NCBI GenBank assembly: GCA_903829855.1
Contig: CAIKRN010000093.1
Coordinates: 1 to 10,572 of the forward strand
Length of the DNA: 10,572 bases
From: an uncultured Opitutia bacterium
GTDB taxonomy: Bacteria; Verrucomicrobiota; Verrucomicrobiia; Opitutales; UBA953
Direction: 5' to 3'
The position numbers and the translations under genes were made by a program. Below are positions 1 to 7,030 of this stretch, one piece after another (the first letter of the stretch is position 1; each line of letters starts with the position of its first letter). The notes beneath the pieces were generated by a model that saw only the letters and a list, made by a program, of their open reading frames with translations, did no database searches and was not told the DNA's origin.

Positions 1-219
1 CATCATGCCAGCGGTGGAACCGTGTCCGGCCATACGAAAGCGTCCGGAGTTATAAACGATGACCAAGTCAGCACCGCCGCGTTCGATGAACTTAGCACTG
101 ATTCCGGTGCCCGCGCCGGCGGCGATGATGGGTTGGCCCTTCGACATCGTATTGCGGAGTCGCGCGACGACTTCGGTGCGGGTGTAAGGGTTTCCTTTTC
201 CGGTCCAGGGGTTGGGCAT
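1..219 (-). CDS. TIM-barrel / phosphoenolpyruvate hydrolase-family protein, N-terminal part (cut by the window edge)
   Basis: The minus-strand frame opens at ATG 219-217 and stays open for 73 codons to the left edge, so only the N-terminus is present. The visible protein contains the run GAGTGISAKFIERGGADL followed by VIVYNSGRFRMAGHGS. I recognise this as the conserved start of the PEP-hydrolase-like TIM-barrel family (PF09370 type, often annotated as a TIM-barrel signal transduction protein). Members often occur next to, or fused with, Tm-1-like/UPF0261 proteins, which would have to lie beyond the left edge. The biochemical role of the family is poorly established, so no reaction is assigned. 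There is no clear Shine-Dalgarno sequence upstream of the ATG. The gene is divergent from the AraC-type regulator, which makes it a plausible regulatory target (inference). Family assignment is fairly sure; function is not. Confidence 0.8.
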   Translation of the reverse strand, partial: MPNPWTGKGNPYTRTEVVARLRNTMSKGQPIIAAGAGTGISAKFIERGGADLVIVYNSGRFRMAGHGSTAGMM

Positions 220-298
220 GGTAATGAGAGGGGTAAGGGTGGTCGGGGGTTGCTCTTTGGTGTCTCCCGCTTATGCAAGGTGTGTGTCCCGGAAGAGC

Positions 299-308
299 GA
301 TTTAAATC
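299..308. promoter_or_regulatory. Perfect 10-bp palindrome in the divergent intergenic region (possible operator)
   Basis: GATTTAAATC is a perfect palindrome in an AT-rich patch between the divergent TIM-barrel gene and the AraC regulator. If the regulator starts at GTG 377, the palindrome is centrally placed in a 157-bp intergenic region, a usual place for an operator or shared promoter. A 10-bp palindrome can occur by chance, and AraC proteins usually bind direct repeats, so this is only a candidate. Confidence 0.25.
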
Positions 309-376
309 ATTACAGCGAGACGCAACTCCGTCATCCTGAAACTGACATCGAGAACCCGCGTTCTCGCCGAAAAATC

Positions 377-1204
377 GTGGTCGCAGCGGATTATAAGGAT
401 GAGCGTCCGTGGGTCCTTTCCGCGGTGCGTTGTAAGGAGTTAGGGCTTTTTGAAATCGCTCACCTAGGGGTCGCGGAGATGTTGGCGCCCTACGAGGTAG
501 TGCGTGCCCATCAGGCGGGGGCCTTTTTTATGGCCTGTCTGGGCGGGCAGGGGCAAGTGCTTGTCGACGGACGGTGGCGGACGATTTCGGCTGGCCAGGC
601 GTGCTTGCAGCCGGCGGGGATTCGTAACTCTTTCCGCATTGGTCGGAGTAAGCGCTGGGATTTTTGCTGGGTGCGTTTCGCCGGCGGCGTGCGCTCTAAT
701 ACAATCTTCCGGGCGAGCTCGCCCGTGTTGGCTGACTTCGATGCGGAGCCGCTGCGTTCCGCGGTCAGCGGATTGATTGCGGAGTTGTCCGGCAATGCCG
801 TTTCCCGGCGCAGCCACCAGTGGATCGAACTCATTTACGATTATGTGCGCGGGTTTGCCGGGAGTTTCCGCGGCGACGCCCGGGTGCAGAAACTCTGGGA
901 TGTCGTGCATGGTCGACTTGATGCGCCCTGGGACACGAAAGCCTTGTCGCGTGAGTCTGGCATGAGCTTTGAACACTTGCGTCGTCTGTGTCTGAAGGAA
1001 ATCGGACGCACCCCGATGAATCATTTGACCCACCTTCGGATTCAGCAGGCGATTCGGCTGATCAGTGAGTCGAACGAAAAAATGTCAATCATTGCTGGGC
1101 AGGTTGGCTTCGCCAGCGGGAATAGTTTCTCTTCCGCCTTCAAGAAGTGCACGGGGCATGCTCCATCTCATTTCCGTTCCACTGCGGCTGGGGCGGTTCT
1201 GTGA
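377..1204 (+). CDS. AraC-family transcriptional regulator
   Basis: This is a DNA-binding regulator with an N-terminal cupin-like ligand-sensing domain and a C-terminal AraC double helix-turn-helix. Numbering here is from the longest possible start (ATG 212). The sensing domain covers about residues 85-155, with GGQGQVLVDG and a following PAG turn typical of the AraC arm/cupin. The first HTH is at about 239-265 (ALSRESGMSFEHLRRL) and the second at about 288-318 (IIAGQVGFASGNSFSSAFKK), followed by the usual G-x-x-P-S-x-F-R ending. The frame is open back to ATG 212, but that start would overlap the divergent gene starting at 219, and the N-terminal 50 or so residues do not look like the family. 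I prefer GTG 377, giving 275 aa, a normal family length; GTG 284 is an alternative. No start has a convincing Shine-Dalgarno. It lies 133 bp upstream of, and in the same direction as, the giant redox protein, so it is a candidate regulator of that gene as well as the divergent one. The family is certain; the start is not. Confidence 0.88.
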   Translation: MVAADYKDERPWVLSAVRCKELGLFEIAHLGVAEMLAPYEVVRAHQAGAFFMACLGGQGQVLVDGRWRTISAGQACLQPAGIRNSFRIGRSKRWDFCWVRFAGGVRSNTIFRASSPVLADFDAEPLRSAVSGLIAELSGNAVSRRSHQWIELIYDYVRGFAGSFRGDARVQKLWDVVHGRLDAPWDTKALSRESGMSFEHLRRLCLKEIGRTPMNHLTHLRIQQAIRLISESNEKMSIIAGQVGFASGNSFSSAFKKCTGHAPSHFRSTAAGAVL

Positions 1205-1251
1205 GCCCCGCGTGGCGTGTGACTATTTCGTCAGCTAGGTGGATTTAGGCG

Positions 1252-1268
1252 GTTAATGTGCGTTTAAC
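1252..1268. promoter_or_regulatory. Short inverted repeat upstream of the giant redox gene
   Basis: GTTAA (1252-1256) and TTAAC (1264-1268) form an inverted repeat with a 7-bp spacer. It lies in the 133-bp gap between the AraC regulator and the giant redox protein, about 70 bp before the latter's ATG. The position suits an operator, but the arms are short and no convincing -35/-10 pair is visible. The rest of the gap holds nothing I can name. Confidence 0.2.
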
Positions 1269-1337
1269 TGTAGTTCCGTTGCGGTCTAAGGTAGCACTAA
1301 GGGTTGAAGGCTGGGGGTGGGTGGCTTTTGATGCCGC

Positions 1338-4300
1338 ATGCTACCCCGTCTTAGCCGTATTGCGTTCGGTATTCTCATGCTCGCCGCCTGTTGCCTAGCA
1401 CAGGCCGCCCCGCTTCGGGTGCTCGTCGTCAGCGATGACCCTGCCGCTGCAACCGCCTTAGCCGGCCCGCTGGCATCGGCGGGAGCGAAGGTCACCCAGG
1501 CTTCGGCTGTCGATGCCTCGGCGCTCACTTCCGTCGATAGCGTTTTGTTATATGGGGCGAAGTTTAACGCCCTCGCCCCCGAGGGGCAGAAGGCACTCGC
1601 GGCCTTCGCCCAGCATGGCGGTGGCATTGTCGCCATCCGTGGCGGTATCGCGTCAGGTGATGCGGCCTGGGGTAAGTCTGTCCTCGGCGGTGCGTGGACA
1701 AGTGAGAGTCAGAAGTTCCGGAATAAGATGTTGCTGACGATTCGCACCGATGCCCACCCCATCACCCTCGATGCTTCGACTTTTGATATCGTGGAAGAGA
1801 CGATTTACGACCTGTCTCTTAACGACAATATCTTTGTGCTCTCTTCGGCTTTCACGCCCAAGGTGACCAATACTCGGAATAAGAATGCCAAGTCCCAAGA
1901 AGGCCGGGCCTCGGTTTACGACATCCAGCCGCAAGTCTGGGCGTATGAAGCCGCCGATCACCGTGCGGTGGTGATTCTGCCGGGTGCCGATATTGCGACC
2001 CTTTCTCATGCTACCATTCGCGCCTTCATCGCCCGCGGTCTCGCGTGGTCGGCCAAGCGCGACGACATCAATGAGTTCGCCGCTAAAGCTGACTTAGCAA
2101 CCTTGCGCTATCCTGCGGGCGGCCCGCTTCGGGGTGATGACGCTATTGCTCAGTTCCGGATGCAGCCAGGCTTTAAGGCCACGGTTATTGCCGCTGAGCC
2201 CCTCATCAATAAGCCCATCGCCCAGCAGTGGGACGAGCGTGGTCGCCTCTGGGTGGCCGAAACCCCTGAGTATCCGAACGGCCGACGCCCGCTGAGCGCC
2301 GAAGCCTGGAAGGAAGGCGGTGTTTTACAGCCCGGCAACTATGACCGCCCGGCCCACGATAAAATCAGCATTCTTATTTCGAGTAAGAACAACGGGATTT
2401 TTGACCAGAAACGGATCTTCCACGAAGGCCTCGAGCTAATCACCGGCTTCTGTTTCTATAAGGACGGCGTCATCGTGGTCGCCCAAGAGAAGATTGTTTG
2501 GCTCCGTGACACCAAGGGCACGGGCAAGGCCGACACGGAGGTTATTCTCTTCGGTGGCTTTAAACCTGGCGACACCCACTTCGTGGCTAACCACTTCATC
2601 GTGGCCCCTGACGGTTGGATTTATGCTTCGAACGGCGGCGGCGCTGCGGCCACCCGCGGAACGACCACCGAGGTGATGGCTCGTATTACTTCCGGAACAT
2701 TCCGTTTTAAGCCCGACGGTTCTGCCATCGAGCAAGTCGCTTCTCAGGGTGGCAATAGCTTCGGGAATGAAGTCACCAGCGACATGGAACTCTTCCATGG
2801 TAAGGCCACAAACGGTAACCCCATCCAGCACGTCGTCCTTCCTGAGACGATTCTCGCCAAGGCTCCCGGCACGAACGCCAAGGCCTTTGCTTCCGTCAAT
2901 CCTGGCCGCCCAGTGGTCCGCGCGGATATGCCTGACCGTGCCCCCTTTATGCAGATCGACCAAGTCGGTCGCTACTCGTCGGCTTGTGGTTCGGCCGTCT
3001 ACGAAGGCGGTGCCTGGCCCAAGGAATATAACGGCACGGTCTTTATGTCTGAGCCGATCCTCGACATCATTCACCACGAAAAGATGACCTTGAACGGCCC
3101 GGCTTACGTCGGTGAGTTGCTCTTGAAGGACGCTGAGTGGCTCCGCTCGATGGATTACTGGTTCTGCCCCGTCGACATGAGTTTCGGCCCGGATGGGGCG
3201 ATGTATATCCTCGATTTCTATACCCCAGTCGTTGCGCATAATGACACGCGTGGTCCGCAGCACAGTAAGTCTGGGGCTTCGGTGCGCCCTGATCGCGAGC
3301 ATTACTTCGGTCGCATCTACCGCATTCAACATGAGAGTGCCCCGACATTGGTGCACCCGGACCTTTCGAAGGCTGATGCCTCGGGTCTCGTCAGCGCCTT
3401 CCGTCATCCGAGCAAGGCGGTTCGCTTTAATGCCATCCGCGTCTTGATGGACCGAGATGAAGCCACGCAGGCAGCCGCGGTGCCGCTCTTGGTTAAGCTG
3501 GCTGAAGGTGATGCCATGCCGGAATCCCGTATCCAGGCCCTCTGGGCGTTGCAGCGTCTGGGTCGCCTGACCGGTGCCCAACTCGCGGTCGCGGCAGCCT
3601 CTCCGGAAGCCTCCGTGCGCAAGAATGCGTTCCTCGTCGCCGAGTCTGGTAAGTTGACGCTCCCGCTCGCCTCCTATCAGGCTGCCTTTAATGATGCGGA
3701 TGCCCGTGTTCGCCTCGCGGCCCTTCGCGCGATTGGCGCTGCGCCGATCTCGGCTGAAATTGGCGTCCTACTGGTTTCCTCGCAGCCTAAGTTCACGGAT
3801 GACTGGAGCAAGGCAGCTGCTTCGGCTGCCGCGGCTGCTAATCCTGGGGCCATCCTTCAGGCGATGCTGGCCTCGGATGATGTCGCCTCCATCGACTTTG
3901 CGCGTTCTTTGGCCGCTGGATTGGCGGGCTCAGGGGATGACGCCTCTCGCTTGGCTGTCGTTCAGGCTGCGAGCTCAGCTCGTAATCTCGAAATCGCCAA
4001 GGCGGTCCTTCGTGAGTTGGCGCTTCGAAAAGCGCCGGCTCCTGCAGATCGCAATGCGACCGTCGCGGCTCTGGGTAAGATTCTTGGCTCGAAAGACCTC
4101 GCCGCCTCGGGCGCCGCACTGGCCGCATCTTGGGTGACTGGTGATGATTTGAAGTCGGAGCTTTCCTCGGCCGCCCATGCTTTATTGCCGATGTTGACTG
4201 ATGCCAAAGCCGACGCGAACGCGCGGGCGGCCTCCGTGCAGACTTTGGTAAGCCTGCGCCGTTATGACGCCGCCATTGTTCCCGCCGTCGGCGCTTTGCT

Positions 4301-6434
4301 GGTCAAGGGTGTCGCTGACTCCTTGGGTCTGGCGGTGATTGATGCGCTTGCCCTCGCCGGCGATGATGCTTCGGGGCGCGCTTTGCTGACGGGTTTCATT
4401 AAATCCGATGGCACGGTCCGCAAGGCCGCCTATGCCGCACTCATGACTCGTCCCGATTGGGCCGGGTTGGTGCTGGGGGCCTTGGAGTCCAAGGCCTTCT
4501 CTCCAATGCAGCTCGGGCCTCTCCAGTCTTCGCAGTTGCTGCGCCACCCCGATGCCGACGTGGCCAAACGCGCTTCGGCCGCGTTTGCGAAATTTAACGC
4601 CGGCACCAGTCCCGCGAAGGATGATATTATCGCCAAGCTGCGCCCTGAGGTCGAAAAGCCTGGGGATATTGCCAAGGGGAAGGAAATCTTTGTCGCGGTC
4701 TGTAGTACCTGTCACCGCCTAGGTGATGTCGGTTACGACTTCGGTCCTAATCTTGCCGGTATCGGTTCCCATCCAGTAGCAGAACTTCTCGTGCACATCG
4801 TTGATCCGAGTCGCATGGTGGATGACGAGCATCGCACCTGGAATATCAAGCTGAAGGACGGCACGTTGTATTCGGCACTGATCGCCAGCGAGAATACCGC
4901 GGTGCTGAAGCTTAAGCAGCCAGCCGGCCTCATCGTTGACGTCAAGGTCGGGGATATTGCTTCCCGCCAGCGGGTGGAGACTTCGCTCATGCCCGAAGGT
5001 TTTGAAGCCCTCGGTGCCGAGGGCCTCCGCAACCTGATTGCCTACATCCGCTCGACCGGTGGTACGAACACCGCCACGGTCGTCGGACGCTTCCATCTGC
5101 TCGACCTGTCGCCGGTTGTGAATGCGGACTCTCGCCTCGGCCTTTACGCCTCGAAGGAGGCGGTGACCGACAATCTGCCTTTCGCCAAGTTTGGACAGAT
5201 TACTACGAACGGCGTGCCGTTCACCGTGCTTAATCCCGCCGATTTTAAAGGCGGCAAGAACATCCTCGTCCTTAAGGGGGGCGCGGGTCGGGCCTATTCT
5301 CAGTCATTCGTCCCGACTGTTGAAGTGCCCGTCGGCCTCGCCGCTTCCCGGATCCATATGCTCGGCGCTGTGGGCGGCTGGGGTGGTACTCCTGGTCCAG
5401 CGTTGACCGTGGAGATTGTTTTCCTGAGCGGACGTAAGCAGACCGTGGTCCTCTATGGTGGCCAGCATTTCACGGATTACATTAGCGCTGACGCCAATGT
5501 GCCTGGTTCGAAGCTGGCTGAAGGCGTCGTGAAGAACCATCAGGTGCGTACGCTCGTTATTCCGGTCGAAGGGACTGAAATCATTGATAAACTCATCCTG
5601 ACCAGCGCCGGTAAGGAAGCGGCCCCCACGACTGTGGCCATTACGGTTGAAGTCGGCGGTCCGGCTAATGCGCCAGGGGCGTCGAAGGCCTTTGTGCCTC
5701 TGCCGGTGAAGAAGGCGGCCCCAGCCGGCCCGGATAGCCCGCAAACGACCTTAGCGACGGGCCAGAAATTCTCCGAACGTAAGTCTGGGGTGTTGCGCGT
5801 ACTCGTGACGGGTGCGGGTAGTTCCCACCATTTCCCAAAATTCTTCTTGGGCACGGATGCCAAGCTGATGAAGGAAGCTGGCTATGATGTCGCCGCCACG
5901 CCCAATGGTGAAGAAGCCTTGGCGCTCTTGGCACAGGCTGACCTTCTAGTCTTCTCGGGAAATCACAAACAGTACAGCTCACCTGAATTCCAGAAGGCCC
6001 TGACGGACTTTGCCGATGCGGGTAAGGGCATTGTCATCTTGCATGCCGGCGTCTGGTATAACTGGGGCAACGTGCCGGCCTACAACGACCGTTTCATCGC
6101 AGGCGGATCTCGTGGCCACGGCCACGGCGATTTCAAGTTCACGACGACGAAGCCCGACCACCCCGTCATGAAGGGCGTGCCCGGTTCGTTCATCATCAAT
6201 GACGAGAGTTACAATGTAGAGCTGACCCGTCCCGAAGGTGTCGAAGTGTTGGGGACCATTCCCCGTCAGACCCCGAAGCCAGGTGCCTCCGACATTCTGC
6301 CCTCTGTATGGATTGTCCGCGATGCCAAGACGCGCATCGTGTGCATGGCTCTCGGCCACGACGAGAAGTCCCACGACCATCCGGCCTACAAGCAGCTTCT
6401 CCTTAACTCGCTCACCTGGGTCTCCCAGAAGTAA
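1338..6434 (+). CDS. Giant exported fusion: ThuA-like / PVC-type membrane-bound dehydrogenase / HEAT / cytochrome c (CxxCH) / beta-sandwich / ThuA
   Basis: This 1698-aa protein is probably a periplasmic or lipid-anchored sugar-oxidising redox protein. Residues 1-23 are a signal sequence with both a lipobox (LAAC, Cys18) and a possible AQA cleavage site. About 26-245 is a degenerate ThuA-like domain. About 255-665 matches the PVC membrane-bound dehydrogenase/sorbosone-dehydrogenase-like beta-propeller, with DERGRLWVAETPEYPNG, APDGWIYASNGGG and GPDGAMYILDFYTPVVAHND. About 670-1090 is Ala-rich helical HEAT-like repeat. About 1105-1240 is a PVC-type haem-binding domain with CSTCH (1122-1126) and a probable Met1218 axial ligand in SLMPEGFEAL. 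About 1245-1450 is a beta-rich module, then a Pro/Ala linker. About 1485-1697 is a canonical ThuA domain with HAG (1569-1571), DESY (1622-1625) and GHD (1673-1675). ATG 1338 is chosen because it leads directly into the signal peptide. The CxxCH domain suggests electrons leave through a covalent haem. The substrate and cofactor cannot be read from the sequence. The protein is longer than the roughly 1000-1300 aa I expect for the dehydrogenase/HEAT/cytochrome core alone. Confidence 0.93.
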   Translation: MLPRLSRIAFGILMLAACCLAQAAPLRVLVVSDDPAAATALAGPLASAGAKVTQASAVDASALTSVDSVLLYGAKFNALAPEGQKALAAFAQHGGGIVAIRGGIASGDAAWGKSVLGGAWTSESQKFRNKMLLTIRTDAHPITLDASTFDIVEETIYDLSLNDNIFVLSSAFTPKVTNTRNKNAKSQEGRASVYDIQPQVWAYEAADHRAVVILPGADIATLSHATIRAFIARGLAWSAKRDDINEFAAKADLATLRYPAGGPLRGDDAIAQFRMQPGFKATVIAAEPLINKPIAQQWDERGRLWVAETPEYPNGRRPLSAEAWKEGGVLQPGNYDRPAHDKISILISSKNNGIFDQKRIFHEGLELITGFCFYKDGVIVVAQEKIVWLRDTKGTGKADTEVILFGGFKPGDTHFVANHFIVAPDGWIYASNGGGAAATRGTTTEVMARITSGTFRFKPDGSAIEQVASQGGNSFGNEVTSDMELFHGKATNGNPIQHVVLPETILAKAPGTNAKAFASVNPGRPVVRADMPDRAPFMQIDQVGRYSSACGSAVYEGGAWPKEYNGTVFMSEPILDIIHHEKMTLNGPAYVGELLLKDAEWLRSMDYWFCPVDMSFGPDGAMYILDFYTPVVAHNDTRGPQHSKSGASVRPDREHYFGRIYRIQHESAPTLVHPDLSKADASGLVSAFRHPSKAVRFNAIRVLMDRDEATQAAAVPLLVKLAEGDAMPESRIQALWALQRLGRLTGAQLAVAAASPEASVRKNAFLVAESGKLTLPLASYQAAFNDADARVRLAALRAIGAAPISAEIGVLLVSSQPKFTDDWSKAAASAAAAANPGAILQAMLASDDVASIDFARSLAAGLAGSGDDASRLAVVQAASSARNLEIAKAVLRELALRKAPAPADRNATVAALGKILGSKDLAASGAALAASWVTGDDLKSELSSAAHALLPMLTDAKADANARAASVQTLVSLRRYDAAIVPAVGALLVKGVADSLGLAVIDALALAGDDASGRALLTGFIKSDGTVRKAAYAALMTRPDWAGLVLGALESKAFSPMQLGPLQSSQLLRHPDADVAKRASAAFAKFNAGTSPAKDDIIAKLRPEVEKPGDIAKGKEIFVAVCSTCHRLGDVGYDFGPNLAGIGSHPVAELLVHIVDPSRMVDDEHRTWNIKLKDGTLYSALIASENTAVLKLKQPAGLIVDVKVGDIASRQRVETSLMPEGFEALGAEGLRNLIAYIRSTGGTNTATVVGRFHLLDLSPVVNADSRLGLYASKEAVTDNLPFAKFGQITTNGVPFTVLNPADFKGGKNILVLKGGAGRAYSQSFVPTVEVPVGLAASRIHMLGAVGGWGGTPGPALTVEIVFLSGRKQTVVLYGGQHFTDYISADANVPGSKLAEGVVKNHQVRTLVIPVEGTEIIDKLILTSAGKEAAPTTVAITVEVGGPANAPGASKAFVPLPVKKAAPAGPDSPQTTLATGQKFSERKSGVLRVLVTGAGSSHHFPKFFLGTDAKLMKEAGYDVAATPNGEEALALLAQADLLVFSGNHKQYSSPEFQKALTDFADAGKGIVILHAGVWYNWGNVPAYNDRFIAGGSRGHGHGDFKFTTTKPDHPVMKGVPGSFIINDESYNVELTRPEGVEVLGTIPRQTPKPGASDILPSVWIVRDAKTRIVCMALGHDEKSHDHPAYKQLLLNSLTWVSQK

Positions 6435-6437
6435 CGA

Positions 6438-6557
6438 GAGTATTGAGTATGGAGTATCGAGTATCGGGGGAGTGATAAGCATTCCTCACGAAAAACTTCT
6501 TCAGCGCTCATGGCTCCCCTGACTTGTCCTATACTCCATACTCAAAACTCAATACTC
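6438..6557. repeat. Inverted pair of tandem GAGTATN heptamer arrays (120-bp element)
   Basis: The left arm (6438-6465) is four contiguous heptamers: GAGTATT, GAGTATG, GAGTATC, GAGTATC. The right arm (6530-6557), read on the minus strand, is GAGTATT, GAGTTTT, GAGTATG, GAGTATA. Paired from the outside in, 24 of 28 positions are complementary. Inside, GGGGAG (6467-6472) and CTCCCC (6514-6519) can extend the pairing. The element starts 3 bp after the stop of the giant redox gene and ends 8 bp before the Dabb ATG, so it occupies the entire intergenic space. It could be an RNA hairpin (3'-end stabiliser or attenuator), a protein-binding array, or a small dispersed genomic repeat comparable in form to the heptameric STRR repeats of cyanobacteria. 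The structure is certain; the role is unknown. Confidence 0.92.
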
Positions 6558-6565
6558 TAGATACC

Positions 6566-6862
6566 ATGGTCTACCACTACGGAACTTTCATCTTCAAGCA
6601 GGGCATCACCCCGGCCCAGATCGACCAGTGCTTCGCCGAGATGCGTGGCATGGTTGGTAAGATTCCCGGGCTGCTCTCCATGCAGCACGGCGTCTACCAG
6701 AGCGACGAAGGCCTCAACGACGGCTTCACGCACGGGTTCGTCATGACCTTCGACACCCCGCTGAGCCGAGACCGCTATCTCCCGCACCCCGAGCACGAAC
6801 GCGTAAAGCTGATTGTCGTCCCGAACCTCGAGCGCGTGATGGTCTTCGACTTTACCGTCTAA
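6566..6862 (+). CDS. Dabb-domain (stress-responsive A/B barrel) protein
   Basis: This encodes a 98-aa single-domain protein of the Dabb family, a ferredoxin-like dimeric alpha/beta barrel. Family hallmarks are the start MVYHYGTFIFKQG, the helix ITPAQIDQCFAEM followed by KIPGLLSMQHG, the strand THGFVMTFD, the YLPHPEH motif at about residues 71-77 and the closing VMVFDF strand. No signal peptide is visible, so it is probably cytoplasmic. ATG 6566 is chosen because the family alignment begins exactly there. The frame continues upstream to a TTG at 6524, but that stretch is the heptamer repeat, not protein. There is no Shine-Dalgarno between the repeat arm and the ATG. It is 131 bp downstream of the giant redox gene on the same strand and may share its transcript. 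Dabb proteins range from stress proteins to small cyclases or decarboxylases in natural-product pathways, so the specific role is unknown. Confidence 0.9.
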   Translation: MVYHYGTFIFKQGITPAQIDQCFAEMRGMVGKIPGLLSMQHGVYQSDEGLNDGFTHGFVMTFDTPLSRDRYLPHPEHERVKLIVVPNLERVMVFDFTV

Positions 6863-6973
6863 GCTTGAGGACCCGTTCGGTGGGCCGCTAGGCGAACAGG
6901 CAATACCGCAGGCATTGGGCCATGGGGCCCGAAGCGCAGCGGAGTCAATCCCATCCTCTCCGCGGATTACGCC

Positions 6974-7004
6974 AAACAAACGAGGCGACCCAAAGGCCGC
7001 CTCG
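6974..7004 (-). terminator. Intrinsic terminator for the minus-strand HPELK gene
   Basis: CGAGGCG (6981-6987) and CGCCTCG (6998-7004) form a perfect 7-bp GC-rich stem with a 10-nt loop. Read on the minus strand the stem is followed at once by TTTGTTT (6980-6974), an intrinsic-terminator U-tract. It starts 27 bp beyond the stop codon of the HPELK repeat gene. On the plus strand no T-run follows, so it should not terminate the convergent Dabb gene. No other feature is visible between 6863 and 6973. Confidence 0.68.
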
Positions 7005-7030
7005 CAACTCTGCCCTCTGGCTGGGCCGCC

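Noticed and set aside
3..278. A 91-codon minus-strand Pro/Ser-rich frame at the left edge
   Set aside because: It is a different frame from the TIM-barrel gene, which carries strongly conserved motifs over the same bases.
464..1033. A 189-codon minus-strand frame antisense to the AraC regulator
   Set aside because: The plus strand encodes clear cupin and double HTH motifs, and the antisense translation has no recognisable features.
2436..3581. A 381-codon open frame on the minus strand inside the giant redox gene
   Set aside because: It is fully antisense to well-conserved dehydrogenase coding sequence, its translation shows no domain, and long antisense frames are expected in GC-rich genes.
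6438..6557. CRISPR array
   Set aside because: The heptamers are contiguous with no spacers, the unit is far too short, the arms are inverted, and there are no cas genes.
6438..6557. Insertion-sequence remnant or MITE with terminal inverted repeats
   Set aside because: There is no target-site duplication visible next to the arms and no transposase fragment. The internal heptamer periodicity is unlike ordinary terminal repeats. It is kept only as an unexplained repeat element.
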